Positions 23,118 to 34,543 of a stretch of DNA of 64,000 bases are shown piece after piece. Under the pieces are notes generated by a model that saw only the letters and a list, made by a program, of their open reading frames with translations, did no database searches and was not told the origin of the DNA. Origin of the DNA: Colocasia esculenta (taxonomy: Eukaryota; Streptophyta; Magnoliopsida; Alismatales; Araceae). Location of the stretch: contig CM024753.1 in assembly GCA_014218235.1 (NCBI GenBank), positions 174,754,348 to 174,818,347 of the forward strand, given 5' to 3'. Each line of letters begins with the position of its first letter. Within the stretch, counting starts at the first letter, position 1. The position numbers and the translations under genes are program-made.

Positions 23118-26100
23118 ATGGCCGCTCCGATGATCTCCGGAAGTGTAGGGGGCTACAGTGCTGAGTACCTGACCGCAGAACAGCAGGAAAGGTTCACCTT
23201 CGTGAAGACAAAGGTATGCGGAAACAAGGCAGTGGATGTTCCAAATCTCGAGAAGAATGGCATGGGAAGTATAGCAGAAACTCTGAGAAGGATGCAGTGG
23301 ATGGAAATTGCCACTTTCACCGAGGTAAGCTATCCCGACCTGGTGAAAGCGTTTATGTGTGCTTAAGGTCAGAGGCAGATGGGTCCCTTGTATCATCGGT
23401 AAAGGGAATCCAAATTAAAGTCGATCATGAGTTGTTGCACATGTTGTTTGGAGTGAAGACGTCTGGATTCAGTGGGGTTCATGCAGTGAACGATGAAGCA
23501 AAAGGCCTTGGCATTATAGGTCCAGGGTTAGGCTAAGAGACAGAAAATTGGATATTAATCAGATGAATGCATACAACCGTCTTCTTCATTTCATTATTTG
23601 TCAAATTTTGGTTCCTCGCAGTGCCACCTTCTCAACGTGCACTAGGGCAGATTCTGATATGATGTTTTGGGCGATTCAACAAAAGGAGATTAATATGGCG
23701 CAAGTCATGTTGGAAAGGATGAAATTTGCCAGAGATCAAATATGGGATACAAAAAGTAAGTTAAATGTCTCATTGCCCTATGCTCATCTTCTTACAAAGA
23801 TTTTCAAACACTTTGGAATAGATTTATCTGGGGCAGTCGTGGAGAAGATGGGCCAGTGTATAAGGTCCAGAAATCTCAAGAAAAGTGGTTTCTCTGTAAT
23901 TGAAGGTGTATGGTCTAAGACCACTGTGGCCGAAGGAGAGGCCATAATTGGTGATGTAGAAATTCCTGATGTTCAGGAAATGGCAGTAGTAACACCATCA
24001 GAAGACCAGCAATCAGTAGCACCAGCAGAGCAACAGGCAGTAGCATCAGCAGACCAGCAATCAGTAGCACCAGCAGAGCAGCAGCAAGCAGAAGAGTCAG
24101 TAGCAGAGCAGCAAGCAGCTCAGTCAGCAGCAGAACAGCAGGCAGTAGCACCAGCATTTCAGCCAGAATCTTTTACAGCTTCTGTAGTTGAGGAGGAAGT
24201 GGCAGATAAAGACAGTGATTCGCCTACCTCAATAATTGGCTCAATTCTTAGGAATTTAGTTGAATCAGCTCTCACCACTCGAATCGACTCACAGTCTGGT
24301 GAAATTGAAATGGAAATGAAGAAGAAGTGTAGCAGAAGGCACATTGAAGAATCAATTCATGTGGAGCAGTCCAGTGCTCCAGTAGATCCAGTTGAAGAGG
24401 AAGCTCCTGCTCAGGGGGAGCAAATGGAAGTTGAAGAGGAAGCTCCTGCTCAGGGGGAGCAGTCTATTGAAGAACCAGCACCTCAAAGGAAAGGCAAAAG
24501 GATAGTTCACAGAAAACTCAGAAAGAGCCACAGGAAAGTCAATCTGAACCGGTTTTGGAATTGTTGAAGGCTCAGGGAGAGATTCTGTCAGCAGTGCAGT
24601 CCAGTGTGCAAGGGATACTTGCTAGTCAAGCTTCGACCACCTCTGAGCTCTCTTCAGTCAGAAATGCAATGAAGTGGTTTAATAAAGAAATGTCTGATAT
24701 GAAGTCGATGCTAGCAGTTCTTTCAAGGTCAAGTGGAGTTTCTCCTGCAGCTACTCAGAGCAGACCAGCTGCTGTTCCCCGGCCACCAGGGCCTCCAGTT
24801 CAAGAGTCTCGGCCAGCAGGGCCATCAGCTCAAGCATCAGGGCCACCAGGGCCACCAGTGCCAGCTTCAGGGTCATCAGGACCCTCTTCAGTTGTCAGAG
24901 AAGGTCAAGACAAAGGGAAAGAGCCCATGACAGCTACTAAGGCCCCTGACACTTCTACCCTTGCAACTCCAACCCTCTCTTCACCTTCATCTCCTTCTAC
25001 AGCCCCTCCTGCACCACCAACTGAAAAACACCCTGTGCCTCGCACCCAACCATTCCTCTCTCATTTCATCTCAACCCTCCTTCTCTCTCCCACTCCTTCT
25101 CACACCTCAGCTCCATCATCACTTCAATTCCAAACCTTCACCACCTTCTTTCTTCAATCCCAAACACCTTTTCTATCCTCCTACTCCTCCTTCCTCTGTC
25201 ACTATCATTCCGGAAAAACCTTCACTACTTGGTGTCTTTGACACAAATCTGCCGGATGATTTTGAGAGAAATATCCTTATCACCATTCTCTCCACTGCCA
25301 CTCATATCCACAGGACTGATCCTCCCAGTCCTGCCAAGAAAAAGAGGAAACAATCATCCTCTGTCAGCATCCCCTCCTCACCATTATTTCCTCCTCTTTG
25401 GTACTCTCTTACCCTCGAGCCTCAAAGAAGATTCCCTATAAGGAATATGTTCAAAAGTGCATCCTGTCCACCATCTATGGTATTCCTTTCCTCAACCTCT
25501 CTGAGCATCTAAGCATTGTTCTTCCTTTTACCCAGCTGTCCCACCCTCAAAAATCCAAAATCTTTGAGGGCACTGAGTTCAAGACTGAAGATCAGTGGGC
25601 CAATGTCAAGGGCAACAAAGCTCAATCAGCAAATATTTGACTGCCAGGGCAGAATCTCTTACCCATCGAGCTCACCCACTCACTCTTTCTGAGTGGTTCA
25701 TTATTCAGCATAAGAACTCTGGGGACCCTTTTTTGAAAGAGATCGAATTGCCAAGAATTTCAGCTGTACAGTGATTTTTGCTATTTGAACAAGCTGCCTG
25801 AAGTACAGTTCTATCAATTTCATTCAGCCTTAGTGATGTTGAGATCAGAACGTCCAGTAAATCTTCCCCTCACAGTGGACTTTGCCAATCTCAAAGTTGA
25901 CTCTCCAGTTCTTCTGCCAAAGCTACACTCTTTAGTGTTTGACTCAGATGCTGGATCCCATGCACTGGATATGTTTGCTAGGCAGATGGGCCGTTTGTCA
26001 GCCAAGTTGGGCAGATTACCCTCCTTCTTGCGGTTCATTTTCAGAGAATATCACTCTGGCCGCATCTCTTCCCAACCTTGGCCCCACTCATTTCTGAATG

Positions 26101-26596
26101 TGAAAGGCTTACTCCCACCATATGGGAAACCTCTACAAGGAACCCCATCTTCAATTACAGGCCATCAACAGTTCCTTGGTTCGTCAAGCTAAGCCCATTC
26201 TCTCAGCCGAAGCCTTCATGGATCTCAACTCCATAAATCCAATTCAAGAGATCTATGTTCAGTGGGCAGCCAGATATACAACCTTCTATGCTCTGAAGCA
26301 GGATCTGCTTGATCAGAAGATTTTCTATCCAATCTCTCTGGATAGATTTCTCCATCGTGCCAGCTTTGGAAAGAGCACCTACTTCAGATTCATCTTGGAC
26401 CCACATCAGTATGAAGAATTCTGGAAAAGCAACGGCAACTTTACATTCAAAGGGCATTCCATCCATGGGTCCTAATTTTTCAGTTGCTTCTGGAGTTTTC
26501 CAACAGACTTTTGAAGACCTTGAGATCAAGGCATGGGCTGTCATCTCACAGCATGCCTCTTTGTTGTCTCCTATGTACTATCTTCCTCCCACTTAA
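23118..26596 (+). pseudogene. Copia1 env-like gene (extra gene after pol)
   Basis: Long gene between RNase H and the polypurine tract, the place of the env-like gene in Sireviruses; no function is established. Start MAAPMISGSVGGY at 23118. N-terminal domain: YLTAEQQERFTFVKTKVCGNKAVDV, SYPDLVKAFMC, a frame break at about 23362, then LLHMLFGVKTSGFSGVHAV, LLHFIICQILVPR, LPYAHLLTKIFKHFGIDL and RSRNLKKSGFSVIEGVW. Middle: Gln/Ala/Glu repeats (APAEQQ type, 23995-24160), a duplicated EEEAPAQGEQ, a short basic patch, then Gly-Pro-Pro collagen-like repeats (24770-24900) and a Pro/Ser-rich region. C-terminal domain (25229-26596) includes KKKRKQ, FLNLSEHLSIVLPFTQ and FLRFIFREYHSGRI. I saw no clear signal peptide or membrane anchor. 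The N-terminal part resembles what databases call a putative plant transposon protein domain, by recall only. Several frameshifts. Confidence 0.82.
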
Positions 26597-26722
26597 TACA
26601 ATATTTCTCTCTTCTTTGTCTCATAGACTATCTTTTTGCTTATTGACAAAATGGGGGAGAAAACTAAAGCTATTCTGAAAAACATGTGTGTTGTATAATG
26701 TTTAGTATATTTTGTCATCATC

Positions 26723-26736
26723 AAAAAGGGGGAGAT
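26723..26736 (+). other. Polypurine tract of Copia1
   Basis: AAAAAGGGGGAGAT directly before the 3' LTR TGATGACC; site of plus-strand priming. Confidence 0.88.
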
Positions 26737-26926
26737 TGATGACCAAACTTTCCCCATATAAATTATTTCACTTATTTATATACATTAATTTTGATGATTA
26801 ACAAAATAGTACTAATGAATTACTTGAGCTTTGAGAACAGGAAATAAAAGAAAAATGAAAGTTCAAGACAATCAGGTAAGTCTCATTTCTTTTGTCCAAG
26901 TCTTTGTATCGACTTCTATTGATAAG

Positions 26927-27633
26927 CAGAACGATTTCCTTTCTGACCGAAAGTTCAATCAAATCGATACCGTAACGATTTCTTAAAGATGTCGCAACGA
27001 TTTCTTTAGTTCTCGTAACGATTTCTTTGAAACTCGTAACGACTTGGTAGCCGTAACGATTTCGTAAGTTCTCGTAACGATTTCTTTAGAACTCATAACG
27101 ACTTGGTAGCCGTAACGATTTCTTTAGTTCTCGTAACGATTTCTTGAAACTCGTAACGACTTGGTAGCCGTAACGATTTCTTTAGTTCTCGTAACGATTT
27201 CTTTGAAACTCGTAACGACTTGGTAGCCGTAACGATTTCTTTAGTTCTCGTAACGATTTCTTTAGTTCGTAACGATTTCTTTGAAATTCGTAACGACTTG
27301 GTAGCCGTAACGATTTCTTTAGTTCTCGTAACGATTTCTTTGAAACTCGTAACGACTTGGTAGCCGTAACGATTTCTTTAGTTCTCGTAACGATTTCTTT
27401 GAAACTCGTAACGACTTGGTAGCCGTAACGATTTCTTTAGTTCTCGTAACGATTTCTTTGAAATTCGTAACGACTTGGTAGCCGTAACGATTTCTTTAGT
27501 ACTCGTAACGATTTCTTGAAATTCATAACGACTTGATGTGTTCATAACGATTTGCTTTGCGCAACGATTTCTTTAGAGTTCATAACGACTTGATAAGTGT
27601 TCATAACGATTTGCTATGACTCATAACGATTTC
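26927..27633 (+). repeat. 59-bp composite tandem array in Copia1 3' LTR
   Basis: Same unit as 15816-16657 but about 135 bases shorter, a little over two units. Confidence 0.95.
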
Positions 27634-28319
27634 ATAAGTCATACAGTCATCGATTTCATATCTTGATATCTTATTCATCTTAAAGCATTGACCAGTCAAA
27701 GTCCACGTAGACATTTCTCTGACGCTTTTGCATTTATGAGATCTGAACATATCTCTGCATGCATGCAGACCATATCATCCTTTATCGTGCCTACTCTGAT
27801 AACGTCCTTTAGACTTAAGCTATTTGGCATTACTATTTTCTTGACTATTGCTACTGACGTTGACTGACATCAGAGACAGCTTATCTGTCTGCTATTTGAG
27901 ATTGACATCTGTGCAGACCTCTGAACTAGCTTCATGGTACAACGTTAAACAAATTGAAGCCATCGGATATCTTTGAAGATCTCATCTCTTTGCATGCTCA
28001 AGTAATCAAAAGACTGTTGACAGGAAGCTTCCAAGACTCCAGATGTCATTCAGTCTAACGACTACTCAAAAGAGAGACAACGGACTCTTTAACGTCTAGA
28101 TTTCAAATTGAAGATATATATACAAGTCAGAAGAACAGAAGAATCAACAACGTTCAAGAAAAACATTCAAATTCTTCTGAAGAAAGTTTAGAGCAGAAAA
28201 CTTCATTCCTCTTAGCTTTTGCTCTTTTGCTCTCTACTAGCTAGTGAAAGATCATTTGAAGAGAGCTTGTGTAGTTCTGAGAGTGAGCCTAGATTTAGAT
28301 TCTTTGCTCTCAGTGCTAG

Positions 28320-28625
28320 GTCCTTCAGATCATTGCTTGTTGCAGTTTGATCTAGGGGCTTGTCTTTCAAACCTCTCTTGTGTTGTTCCCTTCTGGTGTG
28401 AAGGAAGACCTGGTGGTATCCAGGGTGTTGTTCCCTTCTGGTGTGAAGGAAGACCTGGTGGTATCCAGGGTGTTGTTCCCTCGGGTGTGAAGGAAGACCA
28501 GCTGAGCTGGGTGTTGTTGTGTCCTTAAGGGGGACTGTACCCTTGATTAGTGAAATCCTGAGGTATTGCTCAGGGACTGGACGTAGGTCTCCTGTGGAAA
28601 GGAGTTCCGAACCAGGATAAAAATC
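28320..28625 (+). other. Hairpin cluster in Copia1 3' LTR
   Basis: Copy of 17346-17650; the third TTCCCTTC hairpin has lost a base (TTCCCTCGGG) but remains pairable. Confidence 0.7.
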
Positions 28626-28786
28626 CTACTGTCTTGTGGTTGTATTTTGTGTGATTGCTATCTCATTTCCTCTAACTCTAACCTTCATTTAAGTTGTTGT
28701 GTAATCCTTTTAGTGAACAGGTTTAATCGAAGATCAAATTTTAATAACCCATTCACCCCCCCTCTGGGCTAGCTAGCTGGGCAACA

Positions 28787-28791
28787 CGATG
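28787..28791 (+). repeat. TSD of Copia1 (right)
   Basis: CGATG, the partner of 15615-15619. Confidence 0.95.
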
Positions 28792-29480
28792 CCCCTTTTT
28801 TTCATGAAGAAGCTCCTGCGCCCGACGTTTGCGCCGCTCTGGCACCATGCCAGCTCTATACCCTACCACAACAACCACAACAACCTCCACTTCCACCATA
28901 GCCTGTGTTGCTCAGGTGAATGTTGCCAATACCGAACCATCTGGAAACCACTTGGTGCTACGACGATGAACCTTTCGAGGTCATGTTCATACGCCATTTA
29001 TCTACACCTCTTACATTGCCATCCATTGCTATTAAGCCTTCCATAATTAAGCCTACGCCCACCATTACACCAATCGTTACACCTCCCATTACGCTAGCAC
29101 CCTTGGCAGCCGAACCCGAGCAAATCTTCCCCTTCATACCCATTATGCCTCCACTGACCATACAACCTCCCATTGCTCCATCCACATCCACCCCCATCCA
29201 ACGGAGCGGGTGCAAACATTTAAGGAGATTCAAGCGTCAGCAGAGTCAGCAGAAGGAAGTCCTGGGACCGGGCATGCTATTCAAAATCCAAGATTGCATT
29301 CCTCGTATTTATTTCTATACCAGGCACATTCATCGAGCGGAAGTCTCCCCTCCAATCATGGCCGTCAAGAGTCCTTCTAAAGATATGCCAATAATTCCAG
29401 TTGCCAGCCGGCGCCATTTCCATATACTCATAGAGAATCTCTCCCTCCAAGCTCATGACCATCGACCCCTCACCATGTGA
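28792..29480 (+). pseudogene. Element C gag, C-terminal part
   Basis: Continuation of the gag frame after Copia1: the GPYD before the insert is followed by APFFHEEAPAPD in the same frame. Then a Gln/Pro-rich stretch with two stops (near 28900), and from 28920 an Ile/Pro/Thr-rich low-complexity region (ITPIVTPPITLAPLAAEPEQ), ending at 29480 after a basic segment (HLRRFKRQQSQQK). No protease motif (DTG/DSG) or zinc knuckle found. It may encode a linker between gag and a lost pol. Confidence 0.6.
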
Positions 29481-30041
29481 ATCTTCCACATCCCAGAGTG
29501 AAGGGGTCAGCTTCTCAGATTGTGCTCAAGCACTGTAAGGCCAATCATTGGCACAATCTATTATTCAAAGGGACGTGCCCCTTTCCATAACAAACATTCT
29601 ACAATCTTTGGGCACGGTCCCCTCTTCGTGCTTCCAACTCTACCGGTGGAACTCCCCACCATTTCGTTTAACTATATTCCAAGGGAGTTGCCATTGACGC
29701 TTGAAACTCTGACGGAAGTCAACAATCCAATCATTGAGAGCTGTTCAATCCCTCTGAGAAGAGCAAGACCTTCCGCCCGCTGGGCAAAATTTGTGAGGAA
29801 GTACCTGAGGGTCAGAACGCCAACCCCCAAGCAAAAACCAAAATGCCGGGCAGGGCAAAAGACCATGGGATCTCCTCCATCCTTTCATTCTCTTTCCAAT
29901 CATCGTCTGTGCTCCTCAGAACCTTCCTGTGGGTTCTCCACATTCCCTTCCCGTGGGAGGCATTTTATTTTCATCTTTTGTATAATCTATTTTCTTATAC
30001 CGAGCATTGCGCCCCTTTTTGTACTCCTTACTCTCCCTTCC
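29481..30041 (+). other. Element C interior, unassigned
   Basis: A partly open stretch (from about 29520) with no motif I recognise; a basic Arg/Lys-rich part near 29755-29850 (RRARPSARWAKFVRKYLRV). It becomes T/C-rich after 29900. It could be a remnant of the gag-pol region; I assign no function. Confidence 0.35.
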
Positions 30042-30247
30042 GTGCCCCTCGTGGCACATCTTCCCATTGTGCCACGCCTAGCACAACTCCCTTCAGTGCC
30101 CCACGTGGCACAACTCCCTCCAGTGCCCCACGTGGCACATCTCCATTCCGTGCCCCACGTGGCACATCTCCTTCTTGTGCCCCACGCGACACCTCTCCAT
30201 CCTGCGCCCTACGCTGCGCACCCTCCTCTTTGGCCCCTCGCGGCCCA
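30042..30247 (+). repeat. 27-bp tandem array of CCACGTGG hairpin units
   Basis: Eight units start at 30042, 30069, 30096, 30123, 30150, 30177, 30204 and 30232, a period of 27-28 bases. The consensus GTGCCCCACGTGGCAC is an imperfect palindrome followed by an ACTCCCTCCA-like spacer. Variant units keep the outer arms complementary, e.g. GCGCCCTACGCTGCGC. Because the period is divisible by three, several frames read through it as 9-residue repeats; there is no reason to think it is coding. Confidence 0.88.
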
Positions 30248-32324
30248 CTTTTTCTTTTCTCTCCTCCGGCTCATCCGGATCCTCTCTCTCTTTCAGGGCA
30301 CCGCGCCCTCCTTCTTCTCCAATTCCCTCCGGCCCCGCCGGAGTCTCCAAAATCTTTCCTCCGCTTTCTCCTCTCCAGTTTTAATCAGGTCCTTTGACAC
30401 TTCTCGCACTATTTTTGGGGCTTCAGTCCCCAGACGTCCTTTTAATTAAAACAAAAAATGTAAATTCTTGTAGAACCTGAGTCTCGCCCCAACGCGGGGC
30501 ATTCGTCCTTCCTTTACCCTCCAAACTCTTACTATATTTATCAGTGTCAACAAAAATCCATAAGAAGATGAATATTTCGACGTTGCCATGCTATCACAGC
30601 ATTCCCGTTATGAGAATTCCGTGCCTGGAGTTCAAAATTCCCTCCCGGGTCATTAAAGTTTGTCCTTGGCATGGGCAATTCACACACTACACGGTGCCCT
30701 AGGCCGATTGCTCCCGGTAGACGCCATCACTGTTAAAGCCACACCTGAATGGCACAAATGTCTGTTTCTCTCCTCTTTCGGCCGAAGTATGGGTAGTAGA
30801 GGTAGTTCGGGCGAAGAAACCTTCCTGAAGCACTCCATCATAAGAGGACGTCCTCCAAATGGGGAAAGTCAAATGACCAAGAAAAATCAAGTCCAATGCA
30901 TGTCAAGAGTGGCAAAGTCCCCGCTGAGATCCAAATGGACCCAGTCATATGCATGTAGAAATCAAAATCAATCAAGATAATAGGGCATGGCAAAGAGTGT
31001 CAAAGTCCCCGCGGAGATCCAAATGGACTCGGTCGTACGCATGTCCCTACAATCAATTGGTCATCACTCAAGATTTCAAAATAATTCAAAAGCCCCAGTG
31101 CTTAATGAGACTGAACCTTCTGACGGTTGTGCCAAAGGAGGTAGTCAAACCCAACTCTTCAATACTCATATTAGGCTTACTTCCAAATTTTCCTCTCTTC
31201 TCCCTGCTAGACTTAGTCACCTTTTAAGGCGTGGCTTTGATAGTGGCACTGTTAGCCACAAGCAATCAGCCCCCAGGCACCACTTCAAATGCACGCCCTA
31301 CTCTGAGCATCCTTAATGACACGGAAGGTAACCAGGACCCCTCGCCAGTCAGTTCTCATAACCTTAATACCGCCTTGGCATGGCAATGTTTTAAAATCAA
31401 CAAAAAAAGATGAATATACAACCAAAAAAAAAGATGAATACTCTCAAAATCAACAAAAAAAGATGAATATTTCCAAAACAAAAAATCTAAATATTTTCAA
31501 AATCCCATAAAAATTTTAATACATCCAAAAATCTCACAAAAATTTTGAATATTTTCAAAATCCAAAAAGTTTCTGATGGTCTTGCACAAAGCATGTTGCG
31601 CCTGTTGTTTGCGCTAGGACGATGCAAATCTTTCCCTTCATGGGTTCCTCCCATCCTTAACTCCAATCTCCTTAGCCAGAGATCACCTATCATCATGGTC
31701 TAACAAACAAACCAAATGAGCTGTTTATTTAATACTTTATTAATGCTCCAAGACATGCTTTGAATGAATGTTGTTTTTCCATGACATTTGTTTTCTTGGC
31801 TAATGAGTTTTGAGCGCAGGATTCGAGTTACCTCATCTAGCGCTACATCAGGCCGCTGCTGCCTTCACCATCAACTATCTGCATCTACTATATGTTATAC
31901 CCTTAGAGTATACCAAGGACCTTGTGGCTCTGAGGAATCTGGGATTTGAGTTCCCCTCTATAAAAAACAATGATTATCCCAGAGGATCCTTAGCCGCACA
32001 GATAGGCCGTTACGCTTGGCATGCGAGGGCGACGGATCCATGCATGAAACCTGGTCCTGACTCCCGGCGTAACAATATTATCCTTGGTTATTTTCTACTC
32101 CTCTTTTAATCTTATTTCCTTTTAGCCCAGTATATGCATATTGAAATCTCAGTGGAAATCCACTCTTCCAAGCCAATTTAAGGGCCATCTGCGCCTCAAA
32201 TTCAAAAGCAATCTTGAAATATTCCATTCGGGTCGAATACCCAACTCCCTTTGTCGTCGTCTTCGGGCTGATTTCCTTCAGAACCTTTGTTTGGACTTAT
32301 CCCTTTTATTTTTCGTCTTTAGCT
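30248..32324 (+). other. Element C 3' interior, non-coding
   Basis: No recognisable gene. Contains a direct repeat of about 60 bases (30897-30957 and about 30985-31044, both with CAAAGTCCCCGC.GAGATCC) and a low-complexity A-rich stretch with repeated AAAAAAAGATGAATA (31385-31480). A 99-codon open stretch at 31810-32109 (starts MSAGFELPHLALHQAAAAF) matches nothing I know; it could be a fragment of a lost gene. Confidence 0.5.
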
Positions 32325-32527
32325 CCAAGAGATCTACCTAAGGCAGTGGCAGACGCCCCCGATGGTGCAACCTAATAGATTGTGTCCTTAGGTACTTCCC
32401 CTTCGCTGGAAGTTGATCTCTATTTCTCTCCCAAGACCCACCTGCGGTAGTGGCAGACACCCCCAATGGTGAAACCTAACGGATTGTGTCCTTAGGTACT
32501 TCCCCGACGCTGGAAGTTGGTCTTTTT
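32325..32527 (+). repeat. 106-bp direct tandem repeat
   Basis: Two units starting CCAAGA at 32325 and 32431, sharing GTGGCAGAC.CCCC.ATGGTG and GTCCTTAGGTACTTCCCC..CGCTGGAAGTTG. Confidence 0.85.
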
Positions 32528-33183
32528 CTTTCCTTTCGTGTCCCACGTGGCACCTTTCCTTTCTAATCCCTTTCATTTGTCCAAACATCTGTTTCTTTAG
32601 GTCTTCTTTCTGGTGGTGACTTCCATGGGTGTTGGTAAAAGACTCTTATCAGGTGGCAGTCACCCCATTGCCCGCGTGTCTATTTTTCACATTGGCGTCT
32701 ACTTTTCAGTCCGCTCTCGCTACACTCCTCTTCGCTACACTTCATTTCTTTTCATTTCATTACACTCCATTGCACTCCACTTCGTGTCCCTCCGCTTCGC
32801 TCCCCTGCAAAGTAGACGCTAAGGTGTGGCAGCTATAGACACGCGAATTTGGCTCCACCGCGGGCAACTTTCATGTTGCACCATAATGCCCCAAATGGCC
32901 TTCATTTTGCCTTGAAAGAGTGTTTTCCCCATCATTTTGGATCATCCCCATTCTTCCCCAGTGCTTCCCCTTCATTTCCGGAACCCCTCGGGTATTATAA
33001 GCTTAAAATTCATGTCGCGACGGGTATGGCAGCCGCCTCTCTCTAAAAACGAGTCATGTACCCCGGACGTGATTCAGGATCCTTGTCGCGACGGCCTTTA
33101 GGGCCGCAACCTTATCGCGGCTTGCATGTCGACCGCGACTACGATTAACGCGTCGGCTCTGCACGACGCGACAATGAAGTCTT

Positions 33184-33276
33184 ATTTTATTTATGGAAAA
33201 TGCCTTTTTATGAACACATCTGTCATAAGTGACGTGATTCCAATTTCCTTTTAGGCGTAATTTTCATAAATAAAAT
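33184..33276. repeat. Foldback: inverted repeat with ~21-base arms
   Basis: ATTTTATTTATGGAAAATGC at 33184 pairs with the reverse strand of ATTTTCATAAATAAAAT ending at 33276, with about 48 bases between. It interrupts the GTCGCG array and could be a tiny foldback/MITE-like insertion. Confidence 0.5.
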
Positions 33277-33753
33277 AGGAAAGCTTATCGCGTCGTGTGA
33301 TGCCGATGCGATCATGTTTATAGTTGCGTCCTGCCACCCGGACGTGATTCAGTATGGCCCAGAAAGTCGTCGCAGTCAGGTTCGTAATCATGGGAAAAGC
33401 CTGAATCGCGTCCTTGTCAGAAGACGCAATTTAGAAGGTCAAATCTGAAATCCAAACGCATTCATGAGCCGATCGCCTCAGAATCAAGCGAGTTGTTATC
33501 GCGTCGGGGGAAGCCGCTGCATTTCAAGTCACGGCGGCCTGATTCGAAGCAATTCCAACTGTAGCTGGAGCTACGGTCATGATGCGCCTATCACATAAAA
33601 TTGACCTTCTGAAATGCGGCCTGCAGCCAAGACTCGTTTAAATCCTTGTCGCAGCGCCCAAGCCCGACGTGATTCAAGTCGCGGCCTGCCACCCAGACGC
33701 GATTCAAGTCCTTGTCGCGGCAGCTGTACCCGACGCGATTCAAGTTTTTACCC

Positions 33754-33761
33754 CTATAAAT
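33754..33761 (+). promoter_or_regulatory. TATA-like box of element C 3' LTR
   Basis: CTATAAAT, identical to 3164-3171 in the 5' LTR. Confidence 0.5.
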
Positions 33762-33990
33762 TGACCCCCGAGGGTCATTTGTAGAGGGGGGGTTCCACAA
33801 AGCGGCGAAGCCCTTCCAGATCCTCACCTCGACTCCGAGTCATTCCTCACCGATCCATCCTTCTTCCTCGGAGTATGGCGCCGTCGTCTCCTTCCATTGC
33901 ACATGCGAGGCGGAAGCGTCTTCCCCCGTGTCCTCCATCAACTCCGACAACGGCCCGTCACGCCGCACCAACATGTGGGGAAGCACCCCC

Positions 33991-34032
<42 letters not shown>

Positions 34033-34543
34033 TTTGCATTTCTAATCCTTCTGGGCCCCACGTGGCTCTTTACGTTTTCACCTCCTCCGGGCCCCACATG
34101 GCCCTTCTTTAATTCTTTTTTTGCACACATGCATGCATACACACACACACACCTACTTTAGGGGTTTAAAACCACCATCCGGTGAGTCCTCCCCATTTTA
34201 CTCATTTTATTATTTATTGGAATTCGGTATAACACGCCTTATTTCGCTAATCCCCATTCTTATTTTTCTTTTTTTTGCAAGGGTAATCGACGAGGAGGAA
34301 ACGCCCTCTACCGCGGCCGACTGTGTTCGTAGAGGAAGATAGGGCCCACATCATCCCCCACGCAATCTCCCCGCCAAAAAGGTACGCTCGCGATCATTCT
34401 TCCATCCGCACCCCTCGCCGTGCACTCTCCATTCGGCACCCTCGCGTGCCTAGTGATCACGATCATTTTCCTTTATTTTATCACCACCCTCTTTGTGGAT
34501 TTAAACGCCCGGGGTCCCCGACGGACCACTGGCGGTGTCTACA

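Larger units (their letters stand above)
15620..28786 (+). mobile_element. Copia1: full-length Sirevirus-type copia retrotransposon
   Basis: A 13.2-kb element with LTRs of 2192 and 2050 bp, both TGATGACCAAAC..GGGCAACA, a perfect 5-bp TSD (CGATG), an initiator-Met-type primer site and a polypurine tract. Order: gag with two zinc knuckles, protease, integrase, reverse transcriptase, RNase H, then a long env-like gene. Integrase before reverse transcriptase is diagnostic of copia; very large gag and a gene after RNase H fit Sireviruses. It lies in the gag gene of element C. Several frameshifts break the coding regions. It is about the same type as Copia2 but clearly diverged from it in DNA sequence. 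Confidence 0.96.
26737..28786 (+). repeat. Copia1 3' LTR
   Basis: Pairs with 15620-17811; 2050 bp, ends GGGCAACA followed by TSD CGATG. AACGATTT array at 26927-27633, TATA box at 28113-28123, hairpin cluster at about 28320-28620. Confidence 0.96.
2702..34543 (+). mobile_element. Element C: Tat-like gypsy retrotransposon, gag-only, with four nested insertions
   Basis: Large non-autonomous LTR retrotransposon rebuilt by removing the four elements nested inside it. The 5' LTR remnant (2702-3288 plus 6920-7635) matches the 3' LTR (33294-34543). Both end in GGCGGTGTCTACA. Directly after the 5' LTR is a primer-site-like AATTGGCGATCATGGTGGGA. The interior has a gag gene of the Tat/Retand kind and no recognisable protease, reverse transcriptase, RNase H or integrase. 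The left end of the 5' LTR is lost at the junction with the reversed G1 fragment. The right end abuts the Copia2 LTR. Tat assignment rests on the gag pattern and primer site and is inference. Confidence 0.8.
32826..34543 (+). repeat. Element C 3' LTR (left end uncertain)
   Basis: 33294-34543 matches the 5' LTR, so it is certainly LTR. The start is placed at TGTGGCAGCTATAGACAC (32826), because TG plus a near-inverted match to the terminal GTGTCTACA is expected of LTR ends, but the missing left end of the 5' LTR prevents confirmation. GTCGCG array 33060-33750, TATA-like box 33754-33761, (CT)n 33995-34029. Confidence 0.65.

Noticed and set aside
23118..26596. Calling the extra gene a viral envelope protein
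   Set aside because: No clear signal peptide, membrane anchor or heptad fusion motif was seen; only the position matches, so it is named env-like.
30042..30247. Protein with 9-residue repeats
   Set aside because: Several frames are open only because the DNA period is 27; palindromic arms, not codons, are what is conserved.
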